DNA of 64,000 nt from Exiguobacterium sp. 9-2 (GTDB lineage Bacteria > Bacillota > Bacilli > Exiguobacteriales > Exiguobacteriaceae): NCBI RefSeq assembly GCF_036287235.1, contig NZ_CP142850.1, positions 1,381,127 to 1,445,126 on the forward strand, written 5' to 3'. The notes under the pieces are model-generated. The model saw nothing but the letters and a program-made list of their open reading frames with translations, did not search any database and was not told where the DNA came from. Shown here piece after piece: positions 8,097-17,249 of this stretch. The translations under genes and the position numbers were made by a program. How positions within the stretch are numbered: position 1 is the stretch's first letter; every line of letters begins with the position of its first letter.

Positions 8097-9371
8097 ATGA
8101 GTCGTTTTGGAATGCATCGGGAAGTAATCAATCCGCCGCTCGGTACTGCCTTCATCGGTTATCACCGAGAAGTCGGTATTGCAAGCATACACGATCCGCT
8201 ATATGTCACAGCGAGTATCTTTGAAAGCGAGCAGACGACATCGGTCTTCGTCAGCATCGATAACATCGGCATGCTCGTCGCCGATACGGATGTCATCCGT
8301 GAAGGAATCGCGGGTCAGCTAGACGTGTCGAAGGAACAGATCACAGTCGTTTACACGCATACGCATTCGGGACCAGCGACAGCAGGAAACGAACCGTTGA
8401 CCGTCGCCTATAAAACGATCTTGACGCAACAAGCGATTGTATCTGCGGTCAAAGCAAGCGAAGTGATGCAGTTGGTCGAGATTGGTTGGGGTGTGACGAC
8501 CGGAAAACTCGGCGTCAACCGACGGGAGAAAATAAATGGACAAGCGGTGATGGGAACAGATCCGTCTGGGGTGGCGGATGACCGAATTGGAACATTGTTA
8601 ATTCGTCGGACCGGTGATGCGGGTCTCGTCGGAGCTTTTGTCTTTTGTACGGCGCATCCGAACGTCTTGAAATCAGACAGTGTCGTCTTATCCGGTGATT
8701 ATCCGGGAGTCACTCGAACGATACTCGAACAGGCACTCGGCTGCCCGGTCGTGATTGTTCAAGGCGCGACGGGGAACATCAATGCGAAATATCGTGGTGA
8801 CATAGAGAGTCTTCAAAAAATGGCGTTTACTTTAAGTGGTCATGTCTTGACGACGATTCCAGCTGTGTCGTTTCAACCGTTAACGCACCACCGGATTCAG
8901 TCATGCATTCATCCGATGCGTTTAACAGAAGTACCGGCTATGAACGTATTACGAGACATGGCGGATTACGCTGAACAGACATGGGGCGTCAGTGCAGCAC
9001 GCTGGTTAGCATACGTTCAGGAACGATCGGGAGCAACACTCACCATCCCGCTCGAAGTTCAATTGTTTGAACTAAACGAAGGGTCGTTCTCAGGCATTCC
9101 GATGGAGCCGTTCTGTGAGACAGCGCTACAGATAAAGCAAATCCGTCAAACGGAACTCGCTTTTTTCGGGGGCTATACGAACGGTTACATCGGTTATTTG
9201 CCAACTGCGGAAGAACATCCGTATGGGGGTTACGAAGTGGCAATCAATCCCGTCGTCTACGGTCCAGTGACAGGGCTTTGGATGCCACCTGTACCGGGAA
9301 CGGCGAACGACATCGTGCATCGTATCCAACAACTCTATGAAACGAACAACAACCCGGCTTCTCTCCTTTGA
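8097..9371 (+). CDS. Neutral/alkaline ceramidase-like domain protein
   Basis: A 424-residue protein whose N-terminal half resembles the neutral/alkaline non-lysosomal ceramidase N-terminal domain: NPPLGTAFIGY near residue 10, an IDNIGML strand, and the metal-site-like THTHSGP motif near residue 85, followed by GATGNIN near 224. I see no signal peptide, so it is probably cytoplasmic and unlikely to be a secreted sphingolipid hydrolase. Many bacterial members act on unknown amides. The start at 8097 follows AGGGGGG; a longer in-frame start at 7977 would run through the divergent gene's leader. Confidence 0.75.
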   Translation: MSRFGMHREVINPPLGTAFIGYHREVGIASIHDPLYVTASIFESEQTTSVFVSIDNIGMLVADTDVIREGIAGQLDVSKEQITVVYTHTHSGPATAGNEPLTVAYKTILTQQAIVSAVKASEVMQLVEIGWGVTTGKLGVNRREKINGQAVMGTDPSGVADDRIGTLLIRRTGDAGLVGAFVFCTAHPNVLKSDSVVLSGDYPGVTRTILEQALGCPVVIVQGATGNINAKYRGDIESLQKMAFTLSGHVLTTIPAVSFQPLTHHRIQSCIHPMRLTEVPAMNVLRDMADYAEQTWGVSAARWLAYVQERSGATLTIPLEVQLFELNEGSFSGIPMEPFCETALQIKQIRQTELAFFGGYTNGYIGYLPTAEEHPYGGYEVAINPVVYGPVTGLWMPPVPGTANDIVHRIQQLYETNNNPASLL

Positions 9372-9384
9372 GAGACCGGGTTGT
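9349..9384. terminator. Hairpin over the end of the ceramidase-like gene
   Basis: ACAACCCGG/CCGGGTTGT plus an inner TCTCTC/GAGAGA stem spans the stop codon. No immediate T run follows, so termination strength is uncertain. A tiny convergent gene begins just beyond it. Confidence 0.5.
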
Positions 9385-9389
9385 CGTGA

Positions 9390-9494
9390 TTAAGATTTGA
9401 TTTTTTTGATGATCCAAAATAAAGAAAAAACGAGTCCGGTTGTCAGTAAAACGAATAAAAGAAGCAGAATGAGTAAGTTAGACAGTTGTAGCAT
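9390..9494 (-). CDS. 34-residue single-span membrane protein
   Basis: An open frame of 35 codons starting MLQLSNLL and ending KKIKS. AGGAGGT lies 7 bases before the ATG at 9494. Nearly the whole peptide is one hydrophobic helix followed by a short lysine-rich tail, a common layout for small Gram-positive membrane proteins (DUF4083-like in shape, not confirmed). Convergent with the ceramidase-like gene. Confidence 0.65.
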   Translation of the reverse strand: MLQLSNLLILLLLFVLLTTGLVFSLFWIIKKIKS

Positions 9495-9670
9495 CTAAGA
9501 CCTCCATAAATAGGTACAGATAGATTTTCGAACTTTTCGAATAGTAATAGAGTAACATAGTAATTAACAAAATATAGGTAAATAGGTTGTTGTTTTAGAT
9601 ATTTCTTAATCTATTTACTTATTATATAAAAATAAGTTATTTTATTACATTTAGAAAAAGAGGGAATAAC

Positions 9671-9919
9671 ATGATCATCAAAAGATTTATTCTTAGTTTT
9701 GTCATCACTTATTTATTCCTCAGTTTGCTTTTATCCTTTAGCATCGGATATACGATCGATTGGATTCCCGAAGCAACTTTGACTCAAAAGATAAAAGGGT
9801 ACGTCATTGAAGGGTTCACTCGTTTTAAAATTATAAAGTTTTTGATTGCTACAGGTGGAGGTACTGGGTACAGCCTACTCTACTTAAAACAAAGGGCATC
9901 GAGTTTATCAAAGCGTTGA
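9671..9919 (+). CDS. Small membrane protein, unknown
   Basis: An 82-residue protein with an N-terminal hydrophobic span (about 7-28) and a second weaker one near residues 56-72 containing GGGTGYSLLY. AAGAGGG precedes the ATG. No family recognised. It lies 79 bases before a lipoprotein gene in the same direction. Confidence 0.65.
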   Translation: MIIKRFILSFVITYLFLSLLLSFSIGYTIDWIPEATLTQKIKGYVIEGFTRFKIIKFLIATGGGTGYSLLYLKQRASSLSKR

Positions 9920-9998
9920 TTTCCTTTATTTTGAAACTTTTCTTTACTTGATTCGTTTATTAGGATGAGAACGAGTCAACGTATTGGGGGAAATAAAA

Positions 9999-10478
9999 AT
10001 GAAAAAGACAGTTGGTGCAATCATTTTAGCGAGCGGCATGCTAATACTCGGTGGTTGTGGAACAGCAGCGACACAAACCGATTTATTTAAGCAACAAGGT
10101 ACATATCTAGGAGATAACAGTAGCGTACGAGACATCGTTCAACAGTTACCACATGGCGATCAGTTAAAGAAAATGGAACTTGCGACGAAAGAAAAGCCGT
10201 ATCAACTAACGTTACGTTATGCTGGATACGAAGAAGGACAGGTCGAACAAAAAAGCAATCGTACGGCAATCTACAATGCAACAGCACTGTTCACATTGAT
10301 TCCGAATGTCGACCGTGTCAACATGACGATCGAGGATGCTTCGTATCACTTTAAGAAACAACAGCTGCGCGATTGGTATGGAAAAGACTTTACGACGTAC
10401 GATAATGAGAAAGCACTGAAGGCGTTCACGAAGCCATATATTGAAGATTCGAAGAAAGTAAACGACTTATTGAACTGA
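9999..10478 (+). CDS. Lipoprotein, unknown
   Basis: A 159-residue protein with the signal peptide MKKTVGAIILASGMLILGGC; lipobox LGGC places Cys20 as the lipidated residue. The mature domain is polar with a mixed alpha/beta look. Similar DUF4825-type lipoproteins exist in Bacillota, but I cannot confirm membership. The ATG at 9999 has GGGGGAA upstream. A terminator follows directly. Confidence 0.8.
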   Translation: MKKTVGAIILASGMLILGGCGTAATQTDLFKQQGTYLGDNSSVRDIVQQLPHGDQLKKMELATKEKPYQLTLRYAGYEEGQVEQKSNRTAIYNATALFTLIPNVDRVNMTIEDASYHFKKQQLRDWYGKDFTTYDNEKALKAFTKPYIEDSKKVNDLLN

Positions 10479-10487
10479 ACCGACCGA

Positions 10488-10517
10488 GCACGCTCTTGAA
10501 AAGGAGTGTGCTTTTTT
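10488..10517 (+). terminator. Rho-independent terminator after the lipoprotein gene
   Basis: AGCACGCTCTT pairs with AAGGAGTGTGCT (G-T pairs allowed) and is followed by six T. Confidence 0.85.
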
Positions 10518-10621
10518 GTTGATTCATTCCCATAAGTTTTAAAAAGTACTTTGCATTACAGAGTAATTCAGTTTATCGTTAAGGAACTGAGACATCCAGA
10601 ATAAGGAAGGGGTTGTACGAG

Positions 10622-10969
10622 ATGGAAATCGATAAAGAATTATTAAAGGGGCACGTCGACACGATCATCTTGTCGTTGCTGAACGAACAAGACCGATACG
10701 GGTATGAAATCGCGAAGACGATCCGGCAAACGTCAGACGAGCAGTTCGAACTGAAAGAGGCAACACTCTATTTGTCACTCAAACGCCTCGAGAAAAAAGG
10801 ATTCGTCATATCCTATTGGAGTGACGAAGCAGCGGGCGGCGGACGACGTAAATATTATGCGCTGACGACTGAAGGGAAAATCCTTCTTGCGAAAAAACGA
10901 CTTGAATGGCGTTTTCTAAAGCAGCTACTACCGAAGTTTCTTGAAGAGGGAGACGGCGCGCTTGAATAA
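10622..10969 (+). CDS. PadR-family transcriptional regulator
   Basis: A 115-residue winged-helix repressor. The PadR signature is clear: LLNEQDRYGYEIAKTI near residues 21-35, then ATLYLSLKRLEKKGFV near 52-67 and GGGRRKYYALTTEGK near 78-92. It heads a five-gene ABC operon and, as is usual for PadR-HAAS loci, probably represses it. GGAAGGGG precedes the ATG by 9 bases. It overlaps the next gene by 8 bases. Confidence 0.9.
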   Translation: MEIDKELLKGHVDTIILSLLNEQDRYGYEIAKTIRQTSDEQFELKEATLYLSLKRLEKKGFVISYWSDEAAGGGRRKYYALTTEGKILLAKKRLEWRFLKQLLPKFLEEGDGALE

Positions 10970-11678
10970 ACTCGATCATTTTGTCCATGACTTGTATCAA
11001 GATGCGGATGTGACGGATCCGGAAATCATCGACGTCATGGAAGAGACGCGAAGTCATCTTGAACAATCGGTGCGAGACTTGATGATTCAAGGTTATTCGG
11101 AAGAAGAAGCGACGAAGCTTGCCATGTATCGTTACGGTAGTAAGGAGCATGTCGATCAGCTCTTGACGTGGGTCTATCGAAAAGAGCGGATTTTCGCTTC
11201 GTGGTTGCTCCGCATCGGAATCAGCATCGCCGCTGCAACGATAGTGTTCTTTATCGGCACGATGATGTTGAGCCAGCATCAGTCGCTCGCCTATGCGGAT
11301 GCCTTTTATGGCAATGAACGTTCGATTGAATCTTACGAACGCATTTTAGAAGAGCATCTGTTACTAATATCGATTTCCGGACAAGACGTTTCGTCCTCGC
11401 GTGACTTCACGGTTCACCGATCGATTTGGTTACCGGAGCTGTTCACTTCGCATGGCATGTATCTGATTGACGAACAGCACCTGACAACGACAGAAAGTTT
11501 CGATGTTACGAAATTCGGTGCTGTGCTTGCGCTAGTCGGCTTGACGATTTATCTCGTGACATCAATCATTTGGAGCGTCATCAAGCTTTATCATGCAGGA
11601 CGATTGCATCTATTAAGTATCGTCTCAGTCGTATTCTTTAATGTACTGGGTTATTGGTTTTGGGCATTACGAAAATAG
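10962..11678 (+). CDS. HAAS-domain membrane protein (permease prefix type)
   Basis: A 238-residue protein. Residues 1-75 form a HAAS-like helical domain (EIIDVMEETRSHLEQSV, GYSEEEATKLAMYRYG), which is known to accompany PadR regulators. A span follows at about 85-105, then an extracytoplasmic segment and two more spans near the C-terminus. The start is TTG at 10962, inside the padR stop region, 10 bases after AAGAGGGA. The tight overlap implies translational coupling and a role as sensor or partner of the downstream ABC transporter. Confidence 0.8.
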   Translation: MNKLDHFVHDLYQDADVTDPEIIDVMEETRSHLEQSVRDLMIQGYSEEEATKLAMYRYGSKEHVDQLLTWVYRKERIFASWLLRIGISIAAATIVFFIGTMMLSQHQSLAYADAFYGNERSIESYERILEEHLLLISISGQDVSSSRDFTVHRSIWLPELFTSHGMYLIDEQHLTTTESFDVTKFGAVLALVGLTIYLVTSIIWSVIKLYHAGRLHLLSIVSVVFFNVLGYWFWALRK

Positions 11679-11688
11679 GAGGGGTCAT

Positions 11689-12474
11689 ATGTCGCAACAA
11701 ATTAAGCTGATTTGGTCACAAGCATTCACGGTGAAGCAATGTGTACTCTATCTTTTGATCATCATCGGTTTACCAACTCTTCAGTTCAGTTTCATTTATA
11801 AGAGTTACCAGTTCTTCCTACCGACAGAAGTATTCGAAGAGACGCTGTCAGGAACGATCCCGATGCTGTTTCCGATACTTGCAGTCTTGATTTTCTTGCC
11901 GATCTTCATCGCTGAATACAAGGATAACTATCTGACATACGTTCGAACGCGTGCCAGTCTAAAGGATTATCTATTTGCGGTCGGTTTCGTCAATGTGATG
12001 CTGACAGGATTTGTGTTCTTTTTAATGACAATCGTCACGTTCGTCCTCATTCGTTATGTCGAACCGTTTTTCGGTCTAGTCAATTACACGCCGCTAAGCG
12101 AAAAGACGCATGACGTAACGAATGCATTTTCATTCTTGGTGGACATTCACCCGTTACTCTATGCCGTTCTTTACGCCGCTTGGATTGGACTCAACGGAGC
12201 AGTGTACGCGACACTTGCTTACCTGTTGATCTTATCGCTCGAACAAGTCTATCTCGCAATTTCATTACCGTTCGTCGCCTACCATATCTTTAACTTCGTC
12301 GCTGGTATGATGCAAGCTCCACAATTCTCACCTATCAGTACGGTCTTTCCGTTTAACATCACGGAGCAGCCGCTTTGGACAGTGTTCGTACCGTTTACTG
12401 TTTTAATCGTTGTTAACTTCACGCTCTACCTGACGATGATTCGACCGAAACCGGAGTGGAGCTTTCAGTCATGA
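11689..12474 (+). CDS. ABC-2-type permease subunit
   Basis: A 261-residue membrane protein with six hydrophobic spans and an N-terminal cytoplasmic segment, the layout of ABC-2 permeases. AGGAGGGG precedes the ATG at 11689. It overlaps the next gene by four bases (ATGA), so the two are translationally coupled. With the 493-residue protein and the ATPase at 13965 it probably forms one exporter. Substrate unknown. Confidence 0.75.
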   Translation: MSQQIKLIWSQAFTVKQCVLYLLIIIGLPTLQFSFIYKSYQFFLPTEVFEETLSGTIPMLFPILAVLIFLPIFIAEYKDNYLTYVRTRASLKDYLFAVGFVNVMLTGFVFFLMTIVTFVLIRYVEPFFGLVNYTPLSEKTHDVTNAFSFLVDIHPLLYAVLYAAWIGLNGAVYATLAYLLILSLEQVYLAISLPFVAYHIFNFVAGMMQAPQFSPISTVFPFNITEQPLWTVFVPFTVLIVVNFTLYLTMIRPKPEWSFQS

Positions 12475-13952
12475 TGAAGACACGGAATATTTTGATTGTA
12501 CTGAAGAGTTTATTCATCCTCGTGATCAGTTACGTCGCATGGTATAGACGGCAAGAAGTATTGACGAAGGCGCAGGAGTTCGGCAGAAACGTCAACGCGT
12601 GGGACATCACGTTTGCGATTCAAAATGATATGTACCTGTTACTCTTTTTCCTGATGCCGTTACTCTTGTTCCTCTCGTTTCGAATGATTGAACAGCAATA
12701 TGAACCGTCGATTTTGATTCGGGTCGGCTCATTTCGGAACTGGCTATACTACTCGACAAAATGGTATTTACGTGCCGTCCTACCCTTGTTCGGATGCGTC
12801 TTGCTACTGAGTCTTCTTAGTGCCAGCGATCAATCGTTTACGTTGCAATGGAGTACATACAGTCAAATCTCGACCAGTGGCAACATAAGTCATCATCTCA
12901 GCGCGACTTTTCGCTCACCACTGTCAGTGATTTTTTTACAACCGATTCTTTGGTTGCTTGCGAGCATTATGTTACATGGGTTCATGTGTCTTGCGTTTCT
13001 ATTGCATGAAAAGCATAAGGGCTTGTTGCTACAGGCGGCAGTGGTAGTGATTTGGTGTATCTTCAGTTTTAAATCATCGTTTGGAGTAGGAGAGTTCTTT
13101 TCAGCCGCCGCGTATTTCTCTGTCGGGGCTGTATCCAATAGAATGCATCCTTGGATGGCACTCATCGTCCTCAGTATTGCGATTGCGCTGATCTATCTAT
13201 CGGTCCAATGGATGCGACCGCTTCGTCAGCTACTGACTTCACGAAAGGAGTTCGTACCGTATCTCACCTATGCGATGATTGCCAGTCTGTATATCTTCCT
13301 CAGTAGTAACCGAGCGTCGACTGAGCTACAAACGATCGGTGATCTCTTCGTCGTCGCATTTTACGGTGTCAATGCAATGGACAGTTCGTTTCTTCAACTC
13401 ATGTCGTATCTGATTCTTTTTTTCGGACTTGCTTATTTAAGTCAATTGCGTCTGCAAAATCAAATGACGGCAATCGGACCATACACGTGGATGCGTTACC
13501 AACGGCTCGAGAAATGGGCGTTTCATGTCTTCGTTAGGGAAGGACGTTTCTATCTACTTGCCCTCGCGTTTCTAATCATCGGAACAACAGGTATCGGAAT
13601 ATTGCAAGGGTTATCGTTGTCACTTTCGACTAGTCTCTTATCGATTTCGTCGATGCAATTGCTTCTACAACTGATCGGTATCTCGATGCTTCAACTGATG
13701 CTTTATTCGCTTTTGAGCTTCATCTTACTGTGGCAATTTCCGGACGGTTACGCGATGCTCGGGTTGTTTGGTGTCTTATCCGTCTTCTTGTTGCCAAACT
13801 TCAATCAATACGGAATCTTTCCGTCCGGACTGAACGGATTCGCTCAGCTTCAGTCGTTCAGTCTGACACATCTATTGTTCGTCTTGCTGATCTATCTTGC
13901 GCTTTCACTTGTCTGGTTATACTTTCTGTTTCAAAAAAGCATTCGTATATAA
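12471..13952 (+). CDS. Large membrane protein of the PadR-linked ABC operon
   Basis: A 493-residue protein with roughly twelve hydrophobic spans and few charged loops. No conserved catalytic motif is seen. Its position between an ABC-2-type permease and an ABC ATPase, with ATGA overlap upstream and a 12-base gap downstream, makes it a second permease or fused permease pair. The start at 12471 follows GGAGTGGAG. Confidence 0.75.
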   Translation: MMKTRNILIVLKSLFILVISYVAWYRRQEVLTKAQEFGRNVNAWDITFAIQNDMYLLLFFLMPLLLFLSFRMIEQQYEPSILIRVGSFRNWLYYSTKWYLRAVLPLFGCVLLLSLLSASDQSFTLQWSTYSQISTSGNISHHLSATFRSPLSVIFLQPILWLLASIMLHGFMCLAFLLHEKHKGLLLQAAVVVIWCIFSFKSSFGVGEFFSAAAYFSVGAVSNRMHPWMALIVLSIAIALIYLSVQWMRPLRQLLTSRKEFVPYLTYAMIASLYIFLSSNRASTELQTIGDLFVVAFYGVNAMDSSFLQLMSYLILFFGLAYLSQLRLQNQMTAIGPYTWMRYQRLEKWAFHVFVREGRFYLLALAFLIIGTTGIGILQGLSLSLSTSLLSISSMQLLLQLIGISMLQLMLYSLLSFILLWQFPDGYAMLGLFGVLSVFLLPNFNQYGIFPSGLNGFAQLQSFSLTHLLFVLLIYLALSLVWLYFLFQKSIRI

Positions 13953-13964
13953 GGAGGACATTTC

Positions 13965-14603
13965 GTGGAAATGATTAAACTAGAGCAGGTCACGAAAGGG
14001 TATCAAGGCAACCCCTTGTTCGAAGATATCGATTTGACGATTCAAAAAGGAGATATCGTCGGCATCACTGGACCAAACGGTTCAGGGAAATCGGTCTTGT
14101 TCAAGATGATTTGCGGCTTCATTCATCCGGACGCAGGAACGATCACAGTTCGAAATGAACAGCTCGGTCAGACGCGACGCTTTCCGGAAAACGTCGGTGT
14201 CATCATCGATCGACCGGGCTATATCGCCCATAAATCAGGATTTGAGAACTTAAAACAACTCGCAGCAATCCGGAAAGTGGTCACCGATGCCGAGATTGAA
14301 CAGGCGATGCGGACCGTCGGCTTACAGCCCGGTAATCGGCAGAAGGTCAAACAGTATTCGCTCGGGATGAAACAAAAGCTCGCGATTGCCCAAGCCATTA
14401 TGGAAAAGCAGGACATCTTGATTTTGGATGAGGCATTCAATGGGCTCGATCACGATAGTGTCCTGCGTCTGCGAGAACTATTATTGTCCTTCAAAAAAGA
14501 AGGGAAGACGATCATCTTGACGAGTCATAATCAACAAGACATCGATGCGCTTTGCGACTCCGTCTACCGCATCAATCAAGGTCGGATTGAACAGGTCGGC
14601 TAA
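13965..14603 (+). CDS. ABC transporter ATP-binding protein (PadR-linked)
   Basis: A 212-residue ATPase. Walker A is GPNGSGKS at residues 36-43, the signature is the degenerate YSLGMKQK near 126-133, and Walker B is ILILDEAFNGLD near 144-155, with a TSHN switch histidine near 186. It starts at GTG (13965), 7 bases after AAGGAGG; the ATG two codons later would be 13 bases away. It lacks the long C-terminal region of CcmA-type subunits. It powers the permeases encoded upstream. Confidence 0.9.
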   Translation: MEMIKLEQVTKGYQGNPLFEDIDLTIQKGDIVGITGPNGSGKSVLFKMICGFIHPDAGTITVRNEQLGQTRRFPENVGVIIDRPGYIAHKSGFENLKQLAAIRKVVTDAEIEQAMRTVGLQPGNRQKVKQYSLGMKQKLAIAQAIMEKQDILILDEAFNGLDHDSVLRLRELLLSFKKEGKTIILTSHNQQDIDALCDSVYRINQGRIEQVG

Positions 14604-14607
14604 CATA

Positions 14608-14641
14608 AACAGGGAGTGGATCAACGGATCCACTCCCTGTT
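14608..14641. terminator. Strong convergent hairpin between ABC operon and TerC gene
   Basis: AACAGGGAGTGGATC and GATCCACTCCCTGTT form a perfect 15-bp stem over AACG. Flanking T runs are poor, but the position between convergent genes supports a terminator role. Confidence 0.7.
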
Positions 14642-14654
14642 GCTGTACGATTGA

Positions 14655-15560
14655 TTATTTTCCCGGCTTCGTCTTGTAGAAGCTGTAGAAGACGCTGATC
14701 AGGATGACGAGGACGATCGTACCGAGCGACATCCAGATTGGCATTTTGTAGACGTCACTGAAAATCATCTTCGCTCCGATGAAGACGAGCATGAAGCTTA
14801 AACCGTGTTTCAAGTAGTAGAAACGATCAATCAAGTTCGCGAGGACGAAGTAGAGACTACGAAGTCCAAGGATGGCCATGATGTTCGCATAGAAGATGAT
14901 GAACGGATCACGTGAGTACGCGAAGCTTGCAGCGACTGAGTCGACGGCGAAAACGATATCTGATACTTCGATGAAGAGTAGGGTGATCAAGAGAGGCGTG
15001 AAGAACAACTTCCCATCAATTCGTTTTGCGAACTTACCAGACGAGATGTCTTGTGTGATCGGTAAACGTTTCTCTAACCAACGAATCGTTCTGTTGTCTT
15101 CGAGCGACGTCTCTTGACCGATGTTCTTGTACATCATCCAACCTGTGTAGACGAGGAACGCTCCGAAGATGTAGTACACCCAAGCGAAGTTCTCAAGTAG
15201 CGAGACACCAGCGACGATGAAGATGACGCGGAAGAAGATTGCACCGAGAATACCCCAGAACAAGACTTTGTGCTGGTACTTCAATGGAATTGCGAAGTAC
15301 GCGAAGACGAGTGAGAAGACGAAGACGTTATCGATCGCGAGAGCCTTCTCAATGAAGTACACGCTCGTATATTCGACAGCAGCGGCGCTACCTTGATCAA
15401 TATAGAGCCAGCCTCCGAAGGCGACAGCAATCGCGATCCAGACGAACGTCCACGTCCAAGCCTCCCGAAGCGAAACTTCATGTGCCTTGCGATGAAAGAC
15501 TCCAAGGTCAAGGGCGAGCATGATGAAAACGATGGCTAGAAAAGCAATGAGTAGTGTCAA
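14655..15560 (-). CDS. TerC-family integral membrane protein
   Basis: A 301-residue protein with about eight to nine spans and the acidic motifs of TerC/Alx proteins: ALDLGVFHRKAHEV near residues 16-29, EKALAIDNVFVFSL near 71-84 and EVSDIVFAVDSV near 198-209. Known members are linked to tellurite resistance and manganese export. The start is TTG at 15560 behind AAAGGAGGA. The short upstream region does not fit a yybP-ykoY riboswitch, which often precedes such genes. Confidence 0.9.
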   Translation of the reverse strand: MTLLIAFLAIVFIMLALDLGVFHRKAHEVSLREAWTWTFVWIAIAVAFGGWLYIDQGSAAAVEYTSVYFIEKALAIDNVFVFSLVFAYFAIPLKYQHKVLFWGILGAIFFRVIFIVAGVSLLENFAWVYYIFGAFLVYTGWMMYKNIGQETSLEDNRTIRWLEKRLPITQDISSGKFAKRIDGKLFFTPLLITLLFIEVSDIVFAVDSVAASFAYSRDPFIIFYANIMAILGLRSLYFVLANLIDRFYYLKHGLSFMLVFIGAKMIFSDVYKMPIWMSLGTIVLVILISVFYSFYKTKPGK

Positions 15561-15665
15561 CAGCGCTTCCTCCTTTGAAGTAATTTGTTATCATGAATTT
15601 ATTATAAGTTCATAAGAACTCAAAAGTAAAGAGGTAAGTGTGTTCTTTTTTAAAATTGTGAACAA

Positions 15666-15711
15666 AATCCGCCAAAGGCACTGCTCATGCGAACAGTGCC
15701 TTTGGCGGATT
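15666..15711 (-). terminator. Terminator of the MFS gene on the minus strand
   Basis: AATCCGCCAAAGGCACTG and CAGTGCCTTTGGCGGATT form a perfect 18-bp stem. Read leftward it is followed by TTGTTC, a modest T run. Confidence 0.8.
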
Positions 15712-15816
15712 ACGTGAGTGGTAGAGAATGCAGTTCAACATACAGAGCGAGCGTATCGATGATTGTAGCCGAGCTCATCGTACACTCATGCGATCGTTAA
15801 ACATGAAAATCTTCTT

Positions 15817-17019
15817 TTACTGCTGTTCGAGACGACGTGAGAAACCAGTCAAGATGACGGCAAGAATGACCATGATAGCGCCGACCCATGGCGTGTGGAC
15901 GAGTCCGATCGTATCGGTGACGAGACCACCGATCGTTGCTCCGAGTGCGATGCCGATATTGAAGGCTGCAATATTTAAGGCAGAGGCGACATCAACTGCT
16001 GCTGGGACATATTTTTCAGCTAACTGGACGATATAGAGCTGAAGTCCCGGTACGTTCATGAAGGCAAGAAGTCCCATTAAGATGATCCCTATGATGCCAG
16101 CGACCTTGAATGGAATCATGAACGAGAGGGCGATCATGACGATGGCATGGATGATGAACATATAGAACAATGCTTTAATCGGGTTACCATTCGCGAGTTT
16201 TCCGCCAACCGTATTCCCGATTGCGACGGCGATTCCGTAGACGAGCAGAATGATACTGATTAAGCTCGGACTGATTTTCGTGACGTCCTGCATGATCGGT
16301 GTCAAGTACGTAAAGGCGACGAACGTTCCACCGTAACCGAGGGCAGTGATCAAGAAGCCGAGCATCAATCGTCCGTTCGTCAACAATTTGAACATGTCGG
16401 AGAACTTAGCAGGTGGTGATTGTTTCAAGTCTTTTGGAATCAAGAAGAAGCTTGCGATGATCGCAATGATTCCGAGTGCAGCAACCGCGAAGAACGTCGC
16501 GCGCCAGCCGAACGATTGACCAATGAATGTACCAAGCGGGACACCCGTGACGGTCGCGACCGTCAGACCGGTAAACATCAAGGCGATGGCACTTGCTTTT
16601 TTATGCTCCGGTACGAGCTGGACAGCAATCGTCGCACCAATCGAGAAGAAGACACCGTGCGAGAACGCCGTGATGAAACGGGCGACGATCAACAATTCAA
16701 ATGTCGGTGAGATCGCGGAGATCAGGTTACCGGCGATGAAGACGACCATCAACGCCATCAGTAACGTCTTCCGATTCATCCGGTTCGTCAGTGCCGTCAA
16801 AATCGGTGCTCCGACGGCGACACCGATTGCATAACCAGAGATGATGAGACCAGCGAGTGTGATACCGATATTTAAGTCACCAGCGATTGCTGCGAGCAGT
16901 CCAACGGGAACGAATTCCGTCGTACCGATCCCAAAGGCGCTGATTGCTAGAGCGAGCAGGGCAAGTCCGCCGTTTCTTGGAGCCTGTTCCTCCTGTACCT
17001 GTTGATTTAATTGATTCAT
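15817..17019 (-). CDS. MFS transporter, DHA1 (AraJ/YdhP-like) efflux type
   Basis: A 400-residue, 12-span major facilitator. FGIGTTEFVPVGLL near residues 29-42 and the motif A region ALTNRMNRKTLLM near 75-87 match the AraJ/sugar-efflux and drug-efflux DHA1 group. The ATG at 17019 has AGGAGGA upstream; a longer frame to 17103 lacks one. It is divergent from an hxlR-type regulator with repeated operator-like elements between them, so it is probably the target of that regulator and responds to a small electrophile or drug. Confidence 0.88.
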   Translation of the reverse strand: MNQLNQQVQEEQAPRNGGLALLALAISAFGIGTTEFVPVGLLAAIAGDLNIGITLAGLIISGYAIGVAVGAPILTALTNRMNRKTLLMALMVVFIAGNLISAISPTFELLIVARFITAFSHGVFFSIGATIAVQLVPEHKKASAIALMFTGLTVATVTGVPLGTFIGQSFGWRATFFAVAALGIIAIIASFFLIPKDLKQSPPAKFSDMFKLLTNGRLMLGFLITALGYGGTFVAFTYLTPIMQDVTKISPSLISIILLVYGIAVAIGNTVGGKLANGNPIKALFYMFIIHAIVMIALSFMIPFKVAGIIGIILMGLLAFMNVPGLQLYIVQLAEKYVPAAVDVASALNIAAFNIGIALGATIGGLVTDTIGLVHTPWVGAIMVILAVILTGFSRRLEQQ

Positions 17020-17122
17020 GGGGATTCCTCCTAAAATGATTTCAGTAGGGATCGTATTCAGTGGGCCCGACCAAACATGATCCGTTTGACATGACCCCAG
17101 CATAACGGGGGTTGTTCCTTTC

Positions 17123-17167
17123 GGGAAGTACGTACTTTAAAGTGCGATAGGCACTAAAAAGTACCCT
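17123..17167. repeat. Operator-like repeat copy 1 (MFS leader side)
   Basis: A 45-base element starting GGGAAGTACG and ending AAAAAGTACCCTA. It is nearly identical to 17250-17294, in the same orientation. It contains the palindrome AAGTACGTACTT and further AGTRC half-sites. Confidence 0.8.
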
Positions 17168-17201
17168 ACTCGTTCTTTTGGATGCAAGGTCTAAAAGGAG
17201 A

Positions 17202-17230
17202 TTGTACTTTCCGTTGACAATTGCTATCAT
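17202..17230 (+). promoter_or_regulatory. Predicted sigma-A promoter of the HxlR gene
   Basis: TTGTAC (17202-17207) and TATCAT (17225-17230) are 17 bases apart. The predicted start at about 17237 places operator copy 2 just downstream, suiting autorepression. Confidence 0.5.
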
Positions 17231-17249
17231 ATAGCCAGCCAATCCGCTT

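Noticed and set aside
15561-15665. yybP-ykoY manganese riboswitch upstream of the TerC gene
   Set aside because: Such elements are common before TerC-family genes, but only about 100 bases separate the start from the next hairpin and none of the expected conserved loops was seen.
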